The translations under genes and the position numbers were made by a program. Below are positions 35,292-45,224 of a stretch of DNA of 64,000 nucleotides, in pieces. The DNA is taken from assembly GCF_000708265.2 (NCBI RefSeq), contig NZ_JCKI01000001.1, positions 806,001-870,000 of the forward strand, in the 5' to 3' direction. The notes below the pieces were generated by a model. The model did no database searches, had not been told where the DNA came from, and worked only from the letters and a program-made list of their open reading frames with translations. Origin of the DNA: Pedobacter sp. R20-19 (GTDB taxonomy: Bacteria > Bacteroidota > Bacteroidia > Sphingobacteriales > Sphingobacteriaceae). How positions within the stretch are numbered: position 1 is the stretch's first letter; every line of letters starts with the position of its first letter.

Positions 35292-36278
35292 TTATTTTGT
35301 TGCGTACATTACTTCTTTAACCGCTTTAATTACTTTTTCAGCGTTTGGTAAGCTTGCTGCAATTAAAGTTGGAGAATATGGAAGTGGAACATCAGCACAA
35401 GTAATTCTTAAAACTGGTGCGTCCAAATAATCAAAAGCTTTTTTCTGTACCATAAAAGCAATCTCACCAGAAAGTGATGCTAAAGGCCATGCTTCTTCTA
35501 CTACAACTAAGCGATTTGTTTTCTTAACAGACTGGATAATGGTATCATAATCAATCGGACGAACAGTACGTAAATCGATTACCTCAACATTGATTCCTTC
35601 TTTAGTTAACTCTTCTACAGCTGGATTAACAACACGGGTTAACATTTTACCGAAAGTTACGATGGTTACATCAGTACCTTCTTTTGTTATGTTTGCCTTG
35701 CCAAATTCAATGTAATATTCTTCAGCAGGAACATCACCTTTATCGCCATACATTACCTCAGACTCCATGAAAATAACCGGATCCGGATCAATGATAGCTT
35801 GTTTTAATAAACCTTTTGCTTCGTAAGGCGTAGATGGGATAACCACTTTTAAACCCGGTGTATTGGCAAACCAATTTTCAAAGTTTTGTGAGTGTTGTGC
35901 ACCTAACTGACCAGCGTTACCTGTTGGTCCGCGGAAAACCATTGGACAAGAGAACTGACCACCACTCATTGATAAAATTTTTGCAGCACCGTTGATGATT
36001 TGATCAATAGCTACCAATGAGAAGTTAAATGTCATAAACTCTACAATTGGAATAAGGCCAGCAGTTGCGGCACCTGTTGCAATCCCAGCGAAACCTAATT
36101 CGGCAATAGGGGTATCGATAATACGTTTTGCACCAAATTCATCAAGCATACCCTGACTTACTTTATATGCACCGTTATATTCTGCTACTTCTTCACCTAA
36201 TAAAAAAACGCGGTCATCTTTACGCATTTCTTCGCTCATGGCTTCGCGTAGTGCTTCTCTAAATTGGATTTCTCTCAT
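35292..36278 (-). CDS. pdhB: Pyruvate dehydrogenase E1 component, beta subunit
   Basis: Partner of the alpha subunit in thiamine-diphosphate-dependent oxidative decarboxylation of pyruvate. 328 residues from ATG 36278 (an ATG 24 bp earlier lies between promoter and start). GEEVAEYNGAYKVSQGMLDEFG near 29-50 holds the ThDP-activating Glu; later FNFSLVAIDQIINGAAK, FRGPTGNAGQLGAQHSQ, YGDKGDVP, and VDLRTVRPIDYDTI. It could serve a branched-chain complex, but the segment is closest to mitochondrial PDHB. The alpha subunit and E2 are not adjacent. The complex needs lipoylation, for which lipB is at the window start. Confidence 0.93.
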   Translation of the reverse strand: MREIQFREALREAMSEEMRKDDRVFLLGEEVAEYNGAYKVSQGMLDEFGAKRIIDTPIAELGFAGIATGAATAGLIPIVEFMTFNFSLVAIDQIINGAAKILSMSGGQFSCPMVFRGPTGNAGQLGAQHSQNFENWFANTPGLKVVIPSTPYEAKGLLKQAIIDPDPVIFMESEVMYGDKGDVPAEEYYIEFGKANITKEGTDVTIVTFGKMLTRVVNPAVEELTKEGINVEVIDLRTVRPIDYDTIIQSVKKTNRLVVVEEAWPLASLSGEIAFMVQKKAFDYLDAPVLRITCADVPLPYSPTLIAASLPNAEKVIKAVKEVMYATK

Positions 36279-36299
36279 TGTAAATTTTAATAACGGTGG

Positions 36300-36331
36300 C
36301 AAATATAATTATTAATCGCTACCAAACCAAA
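36300..36331 (-). promoter_or_regulatory. Promoter of pdhB
   Basis: Minus strand TTTG (36331-36328), 20-bp spacer, TATATTTG (36307-36300) followed by CC. The ATG is 22 bp downstream. Confidence 0.7.
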
Positions 36332-36548
36332 GGCAATTAGGCCTGTATTTTGTAATAATTATAATGGTGAATAAGGCTCTTTTTATAGTATAACAGCATT
36401 CTTTTTGATTAGTGGCAGAAAATTAAAATATAATTTCGGAATGATATCTTTAATGCTTCTATAGTATCTGATATGATGGGTATTTCGAAATATTTATATT
36501 GCTTAATTCTCAAATATTAAAACAGTTAATACTTTAAGCTATTGTAAT

Positions 36549-37106
36549 TTAATGATTTGGGTTAATGAGGCCATAAATTTCGCTGTCTAAAAACTTCCCT
36601 CTAAAATAATAGTCCTGTCTGAAAAGGGCTTCTTTTATAAAACCATGCTTAAGCAATATTTGCCGGGATGCTTCATTGCCAGTATTAATATTAGCCTTAA
36701 TGGTATGAAGGTTCATGTTGTTAAAACCAAAATCGATAGTTTTTTTTAATGCTTCAGAGATAATTCCTTGTCTCCAGAAATTGGGATGGAGCATGTAGCC
36801 GATTTCAGCCCTGTGGTTAGCATAATCTGTTTGCCAATAACCAACGGTGCCGATCATTTCTGCAGGTTTTTCTTTTAAGGCAATTACCCAGGCTAAGTTA
36901 TTTCCATTTTCAAAGCCCTCGTTAAATCGTGTGATCACTGTTTTAACTGCATGTACATCTTCAGGTCTTTCTCTGTCGATGTATTTCATTATTCTTTCAT
37001 CCGTGCGCATAGCATATAAGGCTTCAGCATCAAGAAGATTATGTTCGCGGAGAATTAAACGTTCGGTTTCAAGTACAGGGAATTGAGTAAAGTTCAGGCT
37101 GAGCAT
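36549..37106 (-). CDS. GNAT-family N-acetyltransferase (RimJ/RimL-like)
   Basis: 185 residues. TERLILREHNLLDAEALYAM opens the Acetyltransf_3 fold; IGTVGYWQTDYANHRAEIGYML, the acetyl-CoA loop FWRQGIISEALKK, FNNMNLHTIKANINTGNEAS and LLKHGFIKEALFRQDYYF follow. The RimJ/RimL branch acetylates protein N-termini, but small molecules are also common. The substrate cannot be told. Alone, flanked by gaps of 270 and 182 bp without other features except repeats. Confidence 0.85.
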   Translation of the reverse strand: MLSLNFTQFPVLETERLILREHNLLDAEALYAMRTDERIMKYIDRERPEDVHAVKTVITRFNEGFENGNNLAWVIALKEKPAEMIGTVGYWQTDYANHRAEIGYMLHPNFWRQGIISEALKKTIDFGFNNMNLHTIKANINTGNEASRQILLKHGFIKEALFRQDYYFRGKFLDSEIYGLINPNH

Positions 37107-37194
37107 AGGTAAATTTAGGTATTAAGGTTTTAATCACAAATGTTTATTGTTTCGAAACGTAAAGATGTCCAAGTTGGGTATTATACAATTTGTT

Positions 37195-37280
37195 TATTGG
37201 ACAGATTGCTTCGTCGGCTGAAAAAGCCTCCTCGCAAAGACGATTAGACGAGCAGATACTTTAAGCTTTTTGCTTTAGTC
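37195..37280. repeat. Interspersed repeat, ATTGCTTCGTCGG...CTCCTCGCAAAGACG type
   Basis: ATTGCTTCGTCGG...CCTCCTCGCAAAGACG, same family as pieces at 13017 and 47768, then a GCTTT-rich string. No gene. Confidence 0.5.
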
Positions 37281-37288
37281 TTTCCGCT

Positions 37289-40144
37289 TTACTTCCCGAA
37301 CAGCGTTTTGTAAATAGAGTATTTGTAATTGTCTTCTATAGCACTTGCAACAAAATATGGCGCTTCAAACAGTTCAGTTAGTTTTTTTCTAAGTTCAGCT
37401 AAAAACTCAGGTTTAATTTCTTCCAGGTATTCTCCAGAAAGCGTTTGTCTTCCTGATTTGAACCAAACCCCATCAACTGCCATGGTTTTTACTACATACA
37501 GGTTTGGCTCTACAAAAGTTTTACCCGAAAACTGTTCATAAGCATAAGTATAAAGTAAGGTTTGAACTAACGCTTTGTTGATGTGTTTACCATCCGAATT
37601 AAACAGTTCAGTTACATCTTTAAAAGTTAATTTATCACTACCGGTTTTATAATCTACAATTTTAGTCACCCCATCTTTTACATCAACCCGATCTATATAA
37701 CCAAAAATTTTAACGCTGGCGTCCTTGCCATTTAAAGGGAAATTAATCTCTGCTTCTACCTTTTGTTCTAAACTGATAATATGAAAAGGCGTTTGTGATT
37801 CATCCTGATTTACAATAATGTTTACGTAGGCATCAACAATCGACAGGATAACTTTTTGCATGCCTTTATATTCCATCACTTTATCCGGATGATTAAACAT
37901 TACAGCATTAAAAGCTTTTTCAATAAGTGCAGGTATCTGCTTCCTTTTCTCCTTAATTCGTTCCAAAGTAATTTCAGCCTTCATCAAATCCTGATAAAAG
38001 TACTCCATCACTTTGTGTAAAATAGAACCAATTTCGTTCGCCTCTACAACGGCACTCACTTCTTTTGGTTCTTTAATCCTAGCGATGTAGTTGAAGAAAA
38101 AATCGATTGGATTGGAAATGTATTGTGTTAAAGCAGATGGCGAAAGTACTTTCTTTTTGTCCAGGTATTTTTGAAGGGTTTCCTGGATAAAAACATTATT
38201 GGTTTTTTCGATGCGAACTTCTTTAAAAGGTTCTGTTTTTACATCCAGATTGAGTTCATGATAAGTAAAACCGAATCCGCTTTCATACTCCAGCTGTTTT
38301 AAAATTCTGCTCGCTTCGCCTGTTGTACTTTCATCGGTTAAACTATTATAAACAAAGTTGATGTTTTTTGCCCTTTGCATTAAACGGTAAACCATGTAGG
38401 ATGAGATGGCATCGAGATTTTCTAAAACAGGCAAACCGTATACCCGGCGAATAGAATCAGGAATAAAACTATTGCCGATGGATGATTTCGGAATAATCCC
38501 TTCGTTGAAACCTAAAATCACCACCTTATCAAAATTTAAGTTCCGGGTTTCGAGCAAACCCATTAACTGAATGCCGTTTAGCGGATCGCCGGAAAGGGGT
38601 ACGGCAATAGCTTGTAACGATTTTTGAACCAGATAGATCACGAACTGGATTTCTTCATTGCCAATATGCTTGCCGAAAGTATCATGTAGCCGGTTGAGTT
38701 CTTGTATGGTTTTTACAAAAAGTTCAGCATCAATTTTTTTGAGTGTTTTGGCATTTGATAGCCTGGTTAAAATAAAATCAAGTACTTCCAGCAGGTATGG
38801 AAACACCTTTTTGGGATGATCAATTTTTTTATAGAACACTTCAAATAATCCGCTTTGCCTCAAAAGCCTTTCATGTGCAATTTCTACCTCGTTTTCTTTC
38901 AAAATGGCAGTCAGGATTTTATCACGCATTTTATGGCTCAGGCCCGTAAGCGGATGGGTTAAAAAAGCCTCTACGTTTTTGTAGGAAATCTTTCCGGTAT
39001 GTGTAATTTCCAGTTGAGATGAAAACCATAAATCTGCCAGGCCAAAAATACTGGATGTAGATAAAGCAAAACCCATGGTTACATTCAGGTCGATATCTTT
39101 TCCATGATAAGAAGTCGGGATTGTTTGCAAAGCAGGTAATAACAGGCTTTCATCAGCCAGAACCACTACGGTTGAGCCTATTTCATTGCTTTCAGCATAA
39201 TCATCCTCCAGTATATTATTCAGGATTTTTGCCTGTGCAGATTGTCCCTGAACTTTAAAAACATTCACCTGATGCTCTTCGGTTTTCATCAGGCTAGGTT
39301 TGTTTTCGAATACATTTTTCAGGCCGAGTTGATTCAGGTTTTTCCTTAAAAATAATCCTGCTTCCTGTAAAGGATCATTCACGTAATAATCATCAGCATC
39401 GAAATAAAATAATGCTTGATTTGCTTCCTGAAGCTGTGTAAAAATTTTTGCCTCAGCGCTGGTTAAGGCATTGAAACCAACAAAAATGATTTTGCCTTTT
39501 TCAAAGTTTACAGGTAAATCTTTAGCATGCTCTTTTTCTTCGGCCAGTTGCCGATAAACATAGCCATTGGTTAAATAATCCTGCGCCTTTAATGAAGCAT
39601 GAAATTTGTGATAAAGCTTTGGCATCCGGCGCCACATTTTAATAAAAAGCTCTTGTTGCTTCTTGTGCTTGCCTTCGGAATAAGATGTCCAGAATTGAGC
39701 CAGAAATTGATATTGTTCAGGGCTGAGGTAATCGAAATCTTTATTGATGACGGAGATATCTTCCAAATCACGATATAGTTTTCCGGCATCAACTAAATCG
39801 TTATCTATTTGTGTAAAGTCGCTTAAAATTATCTTTGCTAAAGGGAAAAATTTATGACTGGAAATGGGCTCCAGTTTTTCTTCGGTCAGTAACTGGTTGT
39901 AAATTTTATGAAGGGTAAAAAACTGCAGGTAAAAATCGGCAATTTTATATGGTGTTGCAGTAGCAAAAAACTCTTGGATAGTATAAAACGCCGGACTAAA
40001 AAAAGGTTTGCCAATAATATCAGCCAGGTATTTCTGCATATAAGCAGATGGACGTTTATTATTGAAAACGATTGCGCAATTTTCCAGTTGATTTCCAAAT
40101 CTGGTAACTAAATCTTCGGCAACTTCTTGTAAAAATGGTTTCAT
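37289..40144 (-). CDS. PD-(D/E)XK nuclease / AddB-like subunit
   Basis: 951 residues. The N-terminal region resembles an inactivated UvrD-type helicase: where Walker A would be, the text is IVFNNKRPSAYMQKYL, without GKT. A C-terminal nuclease has GSILHKVMEYFYQ and the catalytic GYIDRVDVKDGVTKIVDYKTG around 815-836. In Bacteroidota this is the partner of the UvrD/PD-DEXK AddA-like protein, acting together in end resection of double-strand breaks (RecBCD/AddAB role). Here the two are separated by a different gene (40367-41827). No Fe-S cysteine set was recognised, unlike AddB of Firmicutes. Confidence 0.8.
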   Translation of the reverse strand: MKPFLQEVAEDLVTRFGNQLENCAIVFNNKRPSAYMQKYLADIIGKPFFSPAFYTIQEFFATATPYKIADFYLQFFTLHKIYNQLLTEEKLEPISSHKFFPLAKIILSDFTQIDNDLVDAGKLYRDLEDISVINKDFDYLSPEQYQFLAQFWTSYSEGKHKKQQELFIKMWRRMPKLYHKFHASLKAQDYLTNGYVYRQLAEEKEHAKDLPVNFEKGKIIFVGFNALTSAEAKIFTQLQEANQALFYFDADDYYVNDPLQEAGLFLRKNLNQLGLKNVFENKPSLMKTEEHQVNVFKVQGQSAQAKILNNILEDDYAESNEIGSTVVVLADESLLLPALQTIPTSYHGKDIDLNVTMGFALSTSSIFGLADLWFSSQLEITHTGKISYKNVEAFLTHPLTGLSHKMRDKILTAILKENEVEIAHERLLRQSGLFEVFYKKIDHPKKVFPYLLEVLDFILTRLSNAKTLKKIDAELFVKTIQELNRLHDTFGKHIGNEEIQFVIYLVQKSLQAIAVPLSGDPLNGIQLMGLLETRNLNFDKVVILGFNEGIIPKSSIGNSFIPDSIRRVYGLPVLENLDAISSYMVYRLMQRAKNINFVYNSLTDESTTGEASRILKQLEYESGFGFTYHELNLDVKTEPFKEVRIEKTNNVFIQETLQKYLDKKKVLSPSALTQYISNPIDFFFNYIARIKEPKEVSAVVEANEIGSILHKVMEYFYQDLMKAEITLERIKEKRKQIPALIEKAFNAVMFNHPDKVMEYKGMQKVILSIVDAYVNIIVNQDESQTPFHIISLEQKVEAEINFPLNGKDASVKIFGYIDRVDVKDGVTKIVDYKTGSDKLTFKDVTELFNSDGKHINKALVQTLLYTYAYEQFSGKTFVEPNLYVVKTMAVDGVWFKSGRQTLSGEYLEEIKPEFLAELRKKLTELFEAPYFVASAIEDNYKYSIYKTLFGK

Positions 40145-40188
40145 TTAAGGTCTGAAGAGTTTATTAAAATTGTTATTAATTTATATTG

Positions 40189-40370
40189 TGTCGTTTTTCT
40201 AATGAAGCAAAAACGTTTTGATTATCAGAGTGTTATGTATTTTGTTGTTTTTGTAGTGAAGCAAGATTAGCATAACATAAACTAATATGTCGTTTTTCTA
40301 ATGAAGCAAAAACAGTCTGTTAATCAGTATTTTATGCTTTTTGTTGTTTTTGTAATGAAGTAAAAATCAT
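40189..40370. repeat. Short degenerate tandem repeat (about 50/99 bp)
   Basis: GTCGTTTTTCTAATGAAGCAAAAAC at 40190 and 40289 (99 bp apart), with diverged half units TGTTGTTTTTGTAGTGAAGCAAG and TGTTGTTTTTGTAATGAAGTAAA between and after. The last copy overlaps the stop end of the Schlafen-like gene. Confidence 0.7.
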
Positions 40371-41827
40371 CCCCAATACGGGATGTATTCCACAAATTTT
40401 GTAGAACTATTATCAGGATCTTTAAGTTTAATTTTGCCTGCTTCTAAAGTATTTTTTATTACTAAAGAGACTTGTGATCTTTGACGTTCGCTCATCTTAA
40501 ATCTTTCTCTTAACGAAGTATTATTCATACTGCCACTACTAAGGTATTGAATAATGGAATGCTGATAACAAGCTTCTATTCTTTCAACTTCTGATAATTT
40601 AGAAAATGATTTTGGGGTATATAAAGTAGCTCTAAAAGCCGTTTCTAACTCTTCAATTTTTAATGGAGGCAATCCATATAATTCTATGCCTGCAATAGTT
40701 TTTGTGAAGCCAGAGCCTCTTTCTTCACAAATTTTCAATCTTCTAAACGAAGATGCTAACTTTTCATTTCTACTTAAAGGGGTTGTACCAATAATCCTAT
40801 CAAGCTTTTTTGACGGAAGAAGCTTTCCTGGGTTCGTTATAGATATTCTATCATCAAATATTTCAATAATAGGCCCTGTCCCTCTAATAGTAAAATCTTG
40901 ATGTATTAGTGCATTTGCAAATAATTCTCTTAACGCAATTTCGGGAAAAATAGATTGTTCACTTCTAAATGCCGATTTAATAACCTCACTAGAAGGAAGC
41001 ATTTGCTTTACAAAATTAATGAGACCTTCAAAACCTATTGCATATCCTTTAGATCCAGGAAATTCTCTTTCTGTTTCTGCTTTATTAAGCCCTTTATATT
41101 TTATTACCCTGATAGATTTTCTAGACAAACCATCAAAATCGTTAAGATTTACGGCACAAGTTAATGCACCCAAATTTGTTATATAAAATCCATTATTTTC
41201 TTCTGTTATTATTCCTTCATCCTTTAACAGATAGATTATTTCGGAGGAAGTTATTGGAATGGGCTTGCTAAGCAAATTAAATAATTCTCGATAATCTAAC
41301 ATAGACAGAACTTGCATCTCGGTCAATAACTTGGTAGAATGTAATTCTTCATAATTCGGTGTCTTACTATTTAAAAGTAAACCACCTACTTCTTGTCTTG
41401 ATGCTTTTTGTGTACAACCACCTGTTCTTACAAAAGTATCTTCTATTGTTTTGCTTTTTAAATAAACAGGTTTAATAGCACTTTCTTTAATAAATACTAT
41501 TAATATTTCCTTTTCTTTAAATACTTCTATGCTATGATCTAAACTAACATTAGGCTCCAAGCTATCTCTACCAATAGAACTTAAACGCTCAATAATTAAA
41601 TTTGCCTGCTGCGGTAAAATCCCCATTACTTCCGCTGTTTTATCATTGATACCAAAAACAATAAAACCACCACCCGGATAATTTGAAAAGGCAGCTATAT
41701 GTTGGGCAAGTTTGTTTGTATTTGCAGATAAACTTTCTTTCCAGTCTAAATCATTTAGCTCTAATGGAACATTTCCTAAAGTATGATCCAGCAAACCAAA
41801 TGCCCTATTTATCCAATATTTACTCAT
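40367..41827 (-). CDS. Schlafen/AlbA_2-type ATP-binding protein
   Basis: 486 residues from ATG 41827 (the longer frame would need a TTG). Residues ~15-150 are an AlbA_2/Schlafen domain: LDWKESLS, LAQHIAAFSNYPGGGFIVFGIND and YVFIKES-like, TFVRTGGCTQKASRQEV. Residues ~290-390 contain FPEIALRELFANALIHQDF, IEIFDDRISITNPG and GSGFTKTI, a GHKL-like ATPase fragment. The C-terminal ~90 residues resemble a winged helix (NNTSLRERFKMSERQRSQVSLV). Such proteins are predicted nucleic-acid-binding regulators, and some take part in defence. It splits the addB-addA pair, has its own promoter (41857-41885) and a terminal repeat. Confidence 0.82.
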   Translation of the reverse strand: MSKYWINRAFGLLDHTLGNVPLELNDLDWKESLSANTNKLAQHIAAFSNYPGGGFIVFGINDKTAEVMGILPQQANLIIERLSSIGRDSLEPNVSLDHSIEVFKEKEILIVFIKESAIKPVYLKSKTIEDTFVRTGGCTQKASRQEVGGLLLNSKTPNYEELHSTKLLTEMQVLSMLDYRELFNLLSKPIPITSSEIIYLLKDEGIITEENNGFYITNLGALTCAVNLNDFDGLSRKSIRVIKYKGLNKAETEREFPGSKGYAIGFEGLINFVKQMLPSSEVIKSAFRSEQSIFPEIALRELFANALIHQDFTIRGTGPIIEIFDDRISITNPGKLLPSKKLDRIIGTTPLSRNEKLASSFRRLKICEERGSGFTKTIAGIELYGLPPLKIEELETAFRATLYTPKSFSKLSEVERIEACYQHSIIQYLSSGSMNNTSLRERFKMSERQRSQVSLVIKNTLEAGKIKLKDPDNSSTKFVEYIPYWG

Positions 41828-41856
41828 ATATGATTTAGTCAAATTGACCTTAATTT

Positions 41857-41885
41857 CAAAGATAATATTTATGTAATCTAAGCAA
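41857..41885 (-). promoter_or_regulatory. Promoter of the Schlafen-like gene
   Basis: Minus strand TTG (41885-41883), 18-bp spacer, TATCTTTG (41864-41857), 29 bp before the ATG, in the short gap after the addA-like stop. Confidence 0.55.
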
Positions 41886-41901
41886 GTTATACAATTTCAA
41901 A

Positions 41902-44900
41902 TTACACTAATTTTAATTTACTGCTAACGGCGTAAAATAAATAGGTTTTTACCTGGCTGTGTCCCATCTCCATGAGCAGATTTTTGTAATTTTCAACCTG
42001 TTCAATATGTTTATCGCTTTCAGTAAGCGTAAATTTATAATCCAGAATGATTACTTCATTCTCGTGAAATAAAATACGATCTGGCCGATGAAGTTTGCCT
42101 TTTGTATCAATAATGCTTTTTTCCGATATACTTTCGGTTGCCCTGCTTAAAACCGCTTTTAAATCAGGATTTTCCAATACAGCTAAAACTTTTGATTTTA
42201 GCTGCTCCTTTTCCTCTTCCTGTATAATACCATCCAAAATCAAGGTGGTAATGTATTTATCTGTTTCTGTTTCATTACTGGCATTGGCCAGAATATCGTG
42301 CAATAAAGAACCTTTTCTACCAGATTTTTCGATATTAACCAAATGCCTTAAATGCTTTTCTTCAGAAGGAATGTAAAGTTCAGACAGGCGTGTGGTGGTT
42401 GGGTAATGCTTTAAATCAATAAAGTCATTTTCATCAATTTTGCTTTCCGTCGAAATGTAATCTACTATTTCATATACACCGTTTTCATCAAATTCGTGGT
42501 CAAAAGTTAAATTGATCACATCACCCATGTTGGATAATTTCAATTCTTTTTTAGCCATCGTAGCGATATAGAGGTAATCTTTCGAGCGTGTGGTAGCCAC
42601 ATAGAGCATATTTAATGCATCCATATTGTTGTATAGCAATTCCTCATAATAGGCTTTTGCTATTGCCGAATCAGCCAGGGCTTCATTATATTTCAGCGGA
42701 ATGCCCTTAAGTTCTTTATAAACCGTTTCTTCAGATGATACCCAGAAGGTTCCATTTGCTTTTCCTTTAATTTCCCAGTTGCAGAAGGGAACAAAAACCG
42801 CTCTGAATGCAAGCCCTTTTGATTTGTGAATCGTGATGATCTGGATAGCATCTGCACCTTCTGGCGATGGAAGCGATTTTTTAACCCCATCTTCTTCCCA
42901 CCAGGTTAAGAAAGCAATAATTCCTTTTTCGCCTGATTTTCCTGCTGTTGCGGTTAAATCTCTAAAAGCTAAAAGATAGGGCAGGTGAGCAGTAAGCATT
43001 TTCAGACCATAGCTTTCTATTAAAATCTCTACCAATTCTGGTAACGGAAGTTGAAGCCAGCTTTGCCAGTTTTCACATAAAGATAAAGGCAATACCGAGG
43101 AAAGCTGATTTAGTGTTTTACTGGTGAGGTTAATGTAATGATTGGCATCAGGTGTTTTTCCTTGTAATGAATGGTAAAGTGCTATGCAGTTTGCCTTGTA
43201 AAGCGCACTTTGTGCCTCTAGACCGATTAACACTTTTAAGGTATTAATGATAAGCTGTATAGCGGAGTTATTCGAAATTAATAGGGCATCGCCCGATAAA
43301 ACAGGAAGATGGTGCTCCATCAATTTCCGCACGGTGAGTAAAGCTTCGCTATTAGACCGTACTAAAATGGCAATGTCCTTCAAGGCATAATTCTGCTGAT
43401 CTTTTAAAATTTTAATTTCATCAATCACGTCATTCAAAGCAATATCCCTAAATACGGTCTCCGTGAAACGGGCCTCATCGGGAGCATGTTCTTTGCCAAA
43501 TTTTTTGATTTTAATCGTGCCCCCCTTTAAGGTATTGCCTGCAAAATTTTGCGTGGAAGCACTATAAATATCGGTGATGATTTGTGTATAATTTTCGTTG
43601 GCCCACCAATTGGCAATACTTTCGGGTTTAGCTGCTAAGTTTGTGTTAAGTTCGTTTTGTAGCGTTAATGGAATTGAGCGATAGATAAAATTATTAAACG
43701 TGATGATGTTTTCCGTGCTGCGGTAGTTTTCTGCAAGGCTTTCTTCTAAAACATTTTCTATGCCCACTTCGCGTTTAGCATGTTTATGCAGGATATTCCA
43801 GTCGCCGTTTCGCCATCGGTAAATAGACTGTTTGGTGTCGCCAACAATTAAATGATCAGTTAAATCTTCACTTGGTGTGGCCATTGCATTGGTAAGTAAA
43901 GATTTAAAACTACCCCATTGGCTGGTTGAGGTATCCTGAAATTCATCAAAGAGAAAGTTGCGATATCGGTTACCTACTTTTTCCCAGATGAAAGATGGGT
44001 TTTCTCCGGCATCTTCGGTAATGCCGGAGATTAACTTCTGGGCATCGCTAATTAAAAGATTGTCATTCTCCGCACGATACTCTTTTAGTAACATCGCAAT
44101 TTCCTGCATCAGCCTTAAATAGTACAGGTTTTTATTGAAGGCAATGGCCAGGCTATAATTAGGTAAGTGTGTTAAATAATGGTTTTTTATTTGCTGAAGA
44201 ATTGGATTTACCACCTCAAAGGCTTCAGGGAAATTTGCATTTTTCTGAAACCATTCATCTGGTTCGTCTATTAAATTAAAAAGCGATTCCACTTTAGAAA
44301 AGTCTCCACGGGCTACCAGGATAATTTTGGCTAAGGCACTTCTCGATTTTCCTTTGAAATGTTCATTTTCTACCCCTAAAACATTAAGGGCCTCATTGGC
44401 TTCTGTTGCCAGGCGGATCATCTCTTCTTCAAAATTTTTAATTTCGGCCTTGGTTAGGTTGATGTATTTTTTAAAGAGTTCATCAATGTTTTCCAGCCCC
44501 AAGGCGGTAACCGCATCTTCAAAAATCTGGAAGCGTTCGGAGAAAATCTCTCCTATTAAATTATAGAGTTCAAATTTATAATTCCAGCTTTTGTTATCGC
44601 TGATGCGTTCAATTGCCAAATCTATAATCCACTGTAAAAGTTGCTGATTGGTGTCCAGGGCTTCATCCAGTTTGTTTACCAGGTCATCTTTTACCTTGTC
44701 ATAATTCATCTCTAAATTATAATCAGCATTCAGTCCCAACTCAAAGGCAAAGCCACGAATTACCTTTTGCACGAAACCATCAATGGTACTCACTGAAAAA
44801 CGACTGTAATCATGAAGGATTTTACGGTAGATTTTATCAGCTTTAAACTGAAGTTCCTGTTCGCTTAACTGGGGGTAAGCAACGAGAACCAATTTTCGGT

Positions 44901-45120
44901 AATCATCTATTTTTTTTGAGGGATTACCCTTTGCCAGCCCAAGTAATACCTCCAGGATTCTGGTTTTCATTTCCTCTGTGGCTTTATTGGTAAAGGTTAC
45001 CGCTAAAATCTCACGGTATTTATTTTCACCAGAAAAAAGTAAAGTCAGATAGTGCGCCGTTAAACTGAATGTTTTACCAGAACCGGCAGAAGCCTGAAGT
45101 ATTTTAAGTGGTTTGGGCAT
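41902..45120 (-). CDS. UvrD-family helicase/PD-(D/E)XK exonuclease, AddA-like
   Basis: 1,072 residues. Walker A ASAGSGKT (10-17), SF1 motif II in FLFDEFQDTS, LIVGDTKQSIYRWRNGD, AENYRSTENIITFNN, IQIITIHKSKGLAFRAVFVPF and MLYVATTRSKDYLYI: a complete SF1A helicase. The C-terminal nuclease has SLLHDILANAS and RPDRILFHENEVIILDYKFT near 1010-1040. It unwinds and degrades broken DNA ends until a control site loads RecA. Known naming varies (AddA or UvrD-helicase domain). Gene order addA-like, Schlafen-like, addB-like is on one strand. Confidence 0.88.
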   Translation of the reverse strand: MPKPLKILQASAGSGKTFSLTAHYLTLLFSGENKYREILAVTFTNKATEEMKTRILEVLLGLAKGNPSKKIDDYRKLVLVAYPQLSEQELQFKADKIYRKILHDYSRFSVSTIDGFVQKVIRGFAFELGLNADYNLEMNYDKVKDDLVNKLDEALDTNQQLLQWIIDLAIERISDNKSWNYKFELYNLIGEIFSERFQIFEDAVTALGLENIDELFKKYINLTKAEIKNFEEEMIRLATEANEALNVLGVENEHFKGKSRSALAKIILVARGDFSKVESLFNLIDEPDEWFQKNANFPEAFEVVNPILQQIKNHYLTHLPNYSLAIAFNKNLYYLRLMQEIAMLLKEYRAENDNLLISDAQKLISGITEDAGENPSFIWEKVGNRYRNFLFDEFQDTSTSQWGSFKSLLTNAMATPSEDLTDHLIVGDTKQSIYRWRNGDWNILHKHAKREVGIENVLEESLAENYRSTENIITFNNFIYRSIPLTLQNELNTNLAAKPESIANWWANENYTQIITDIYSASTQNFAGNTLKGGTIKIKKFGKEHAPDEARFTETVFRDIALNDVIDEIKILKDQQNYALKDIAILVRSNSEALLTVRKLMEHHLPVLSGDALLISNNSAIQLIINTLKVLIGLEAQSALYKANCIALYHSLQGKTPDANHYINLTSKTLNQLSSVLPLSLCENWQSWLQLPLPELVEILIESYGLKMLTAHLPYLLAFRDLTATAGKSGEKGIIAFLTWWEEDGVKKSLPSPEGADAIQIITIHKSKGLAFRAVFVPFCNWEIKGKANGTFWVSSEETVYKELKGIPLKYNEALADSAIAKAYYEELLYNNMDALNMLYVATTRSKDYLYIATMAKKELKLSNMGDVINLTFDHEFDENGVYEIVDYISTESKIDENDFIDLKHYPTTTRLSELYIPSEEKHLRHLVNIEKSGRKGSLLHDILANASNETETDKYITTLILDGIIQEEEKEQLKSKVLAVLENPDLKAVLSRATESISEKSIIDTKGKLHRPDRILFHENEVIILDYKFTLTESDKHIEQVENYKNLLMEMGHSQVKTYLFYAVSSKLKLV

Positions 45121-45182
45121 AGTGTTTTCTTTAATTTATGCTAATTTTTAATACCCCCGCATTTTAGTTAGGCATTTTGTAA

Positions 45183-45222
45183 TTCCCCTCCCTTGGAGGG
45201 GAGACCACAGGGCGGGGTGGTT
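45183..45222. repeat. Interspersed CCCTCCC...GGGCGGGGTGG repeat
   Basis: CCCCTCCCTTGGAGGGGAGACC then ACAGGGCGGGGTGGTTAC; copy of the element at 12941. Confidence 0.6.
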
Positions 45223-45224
45223 AC

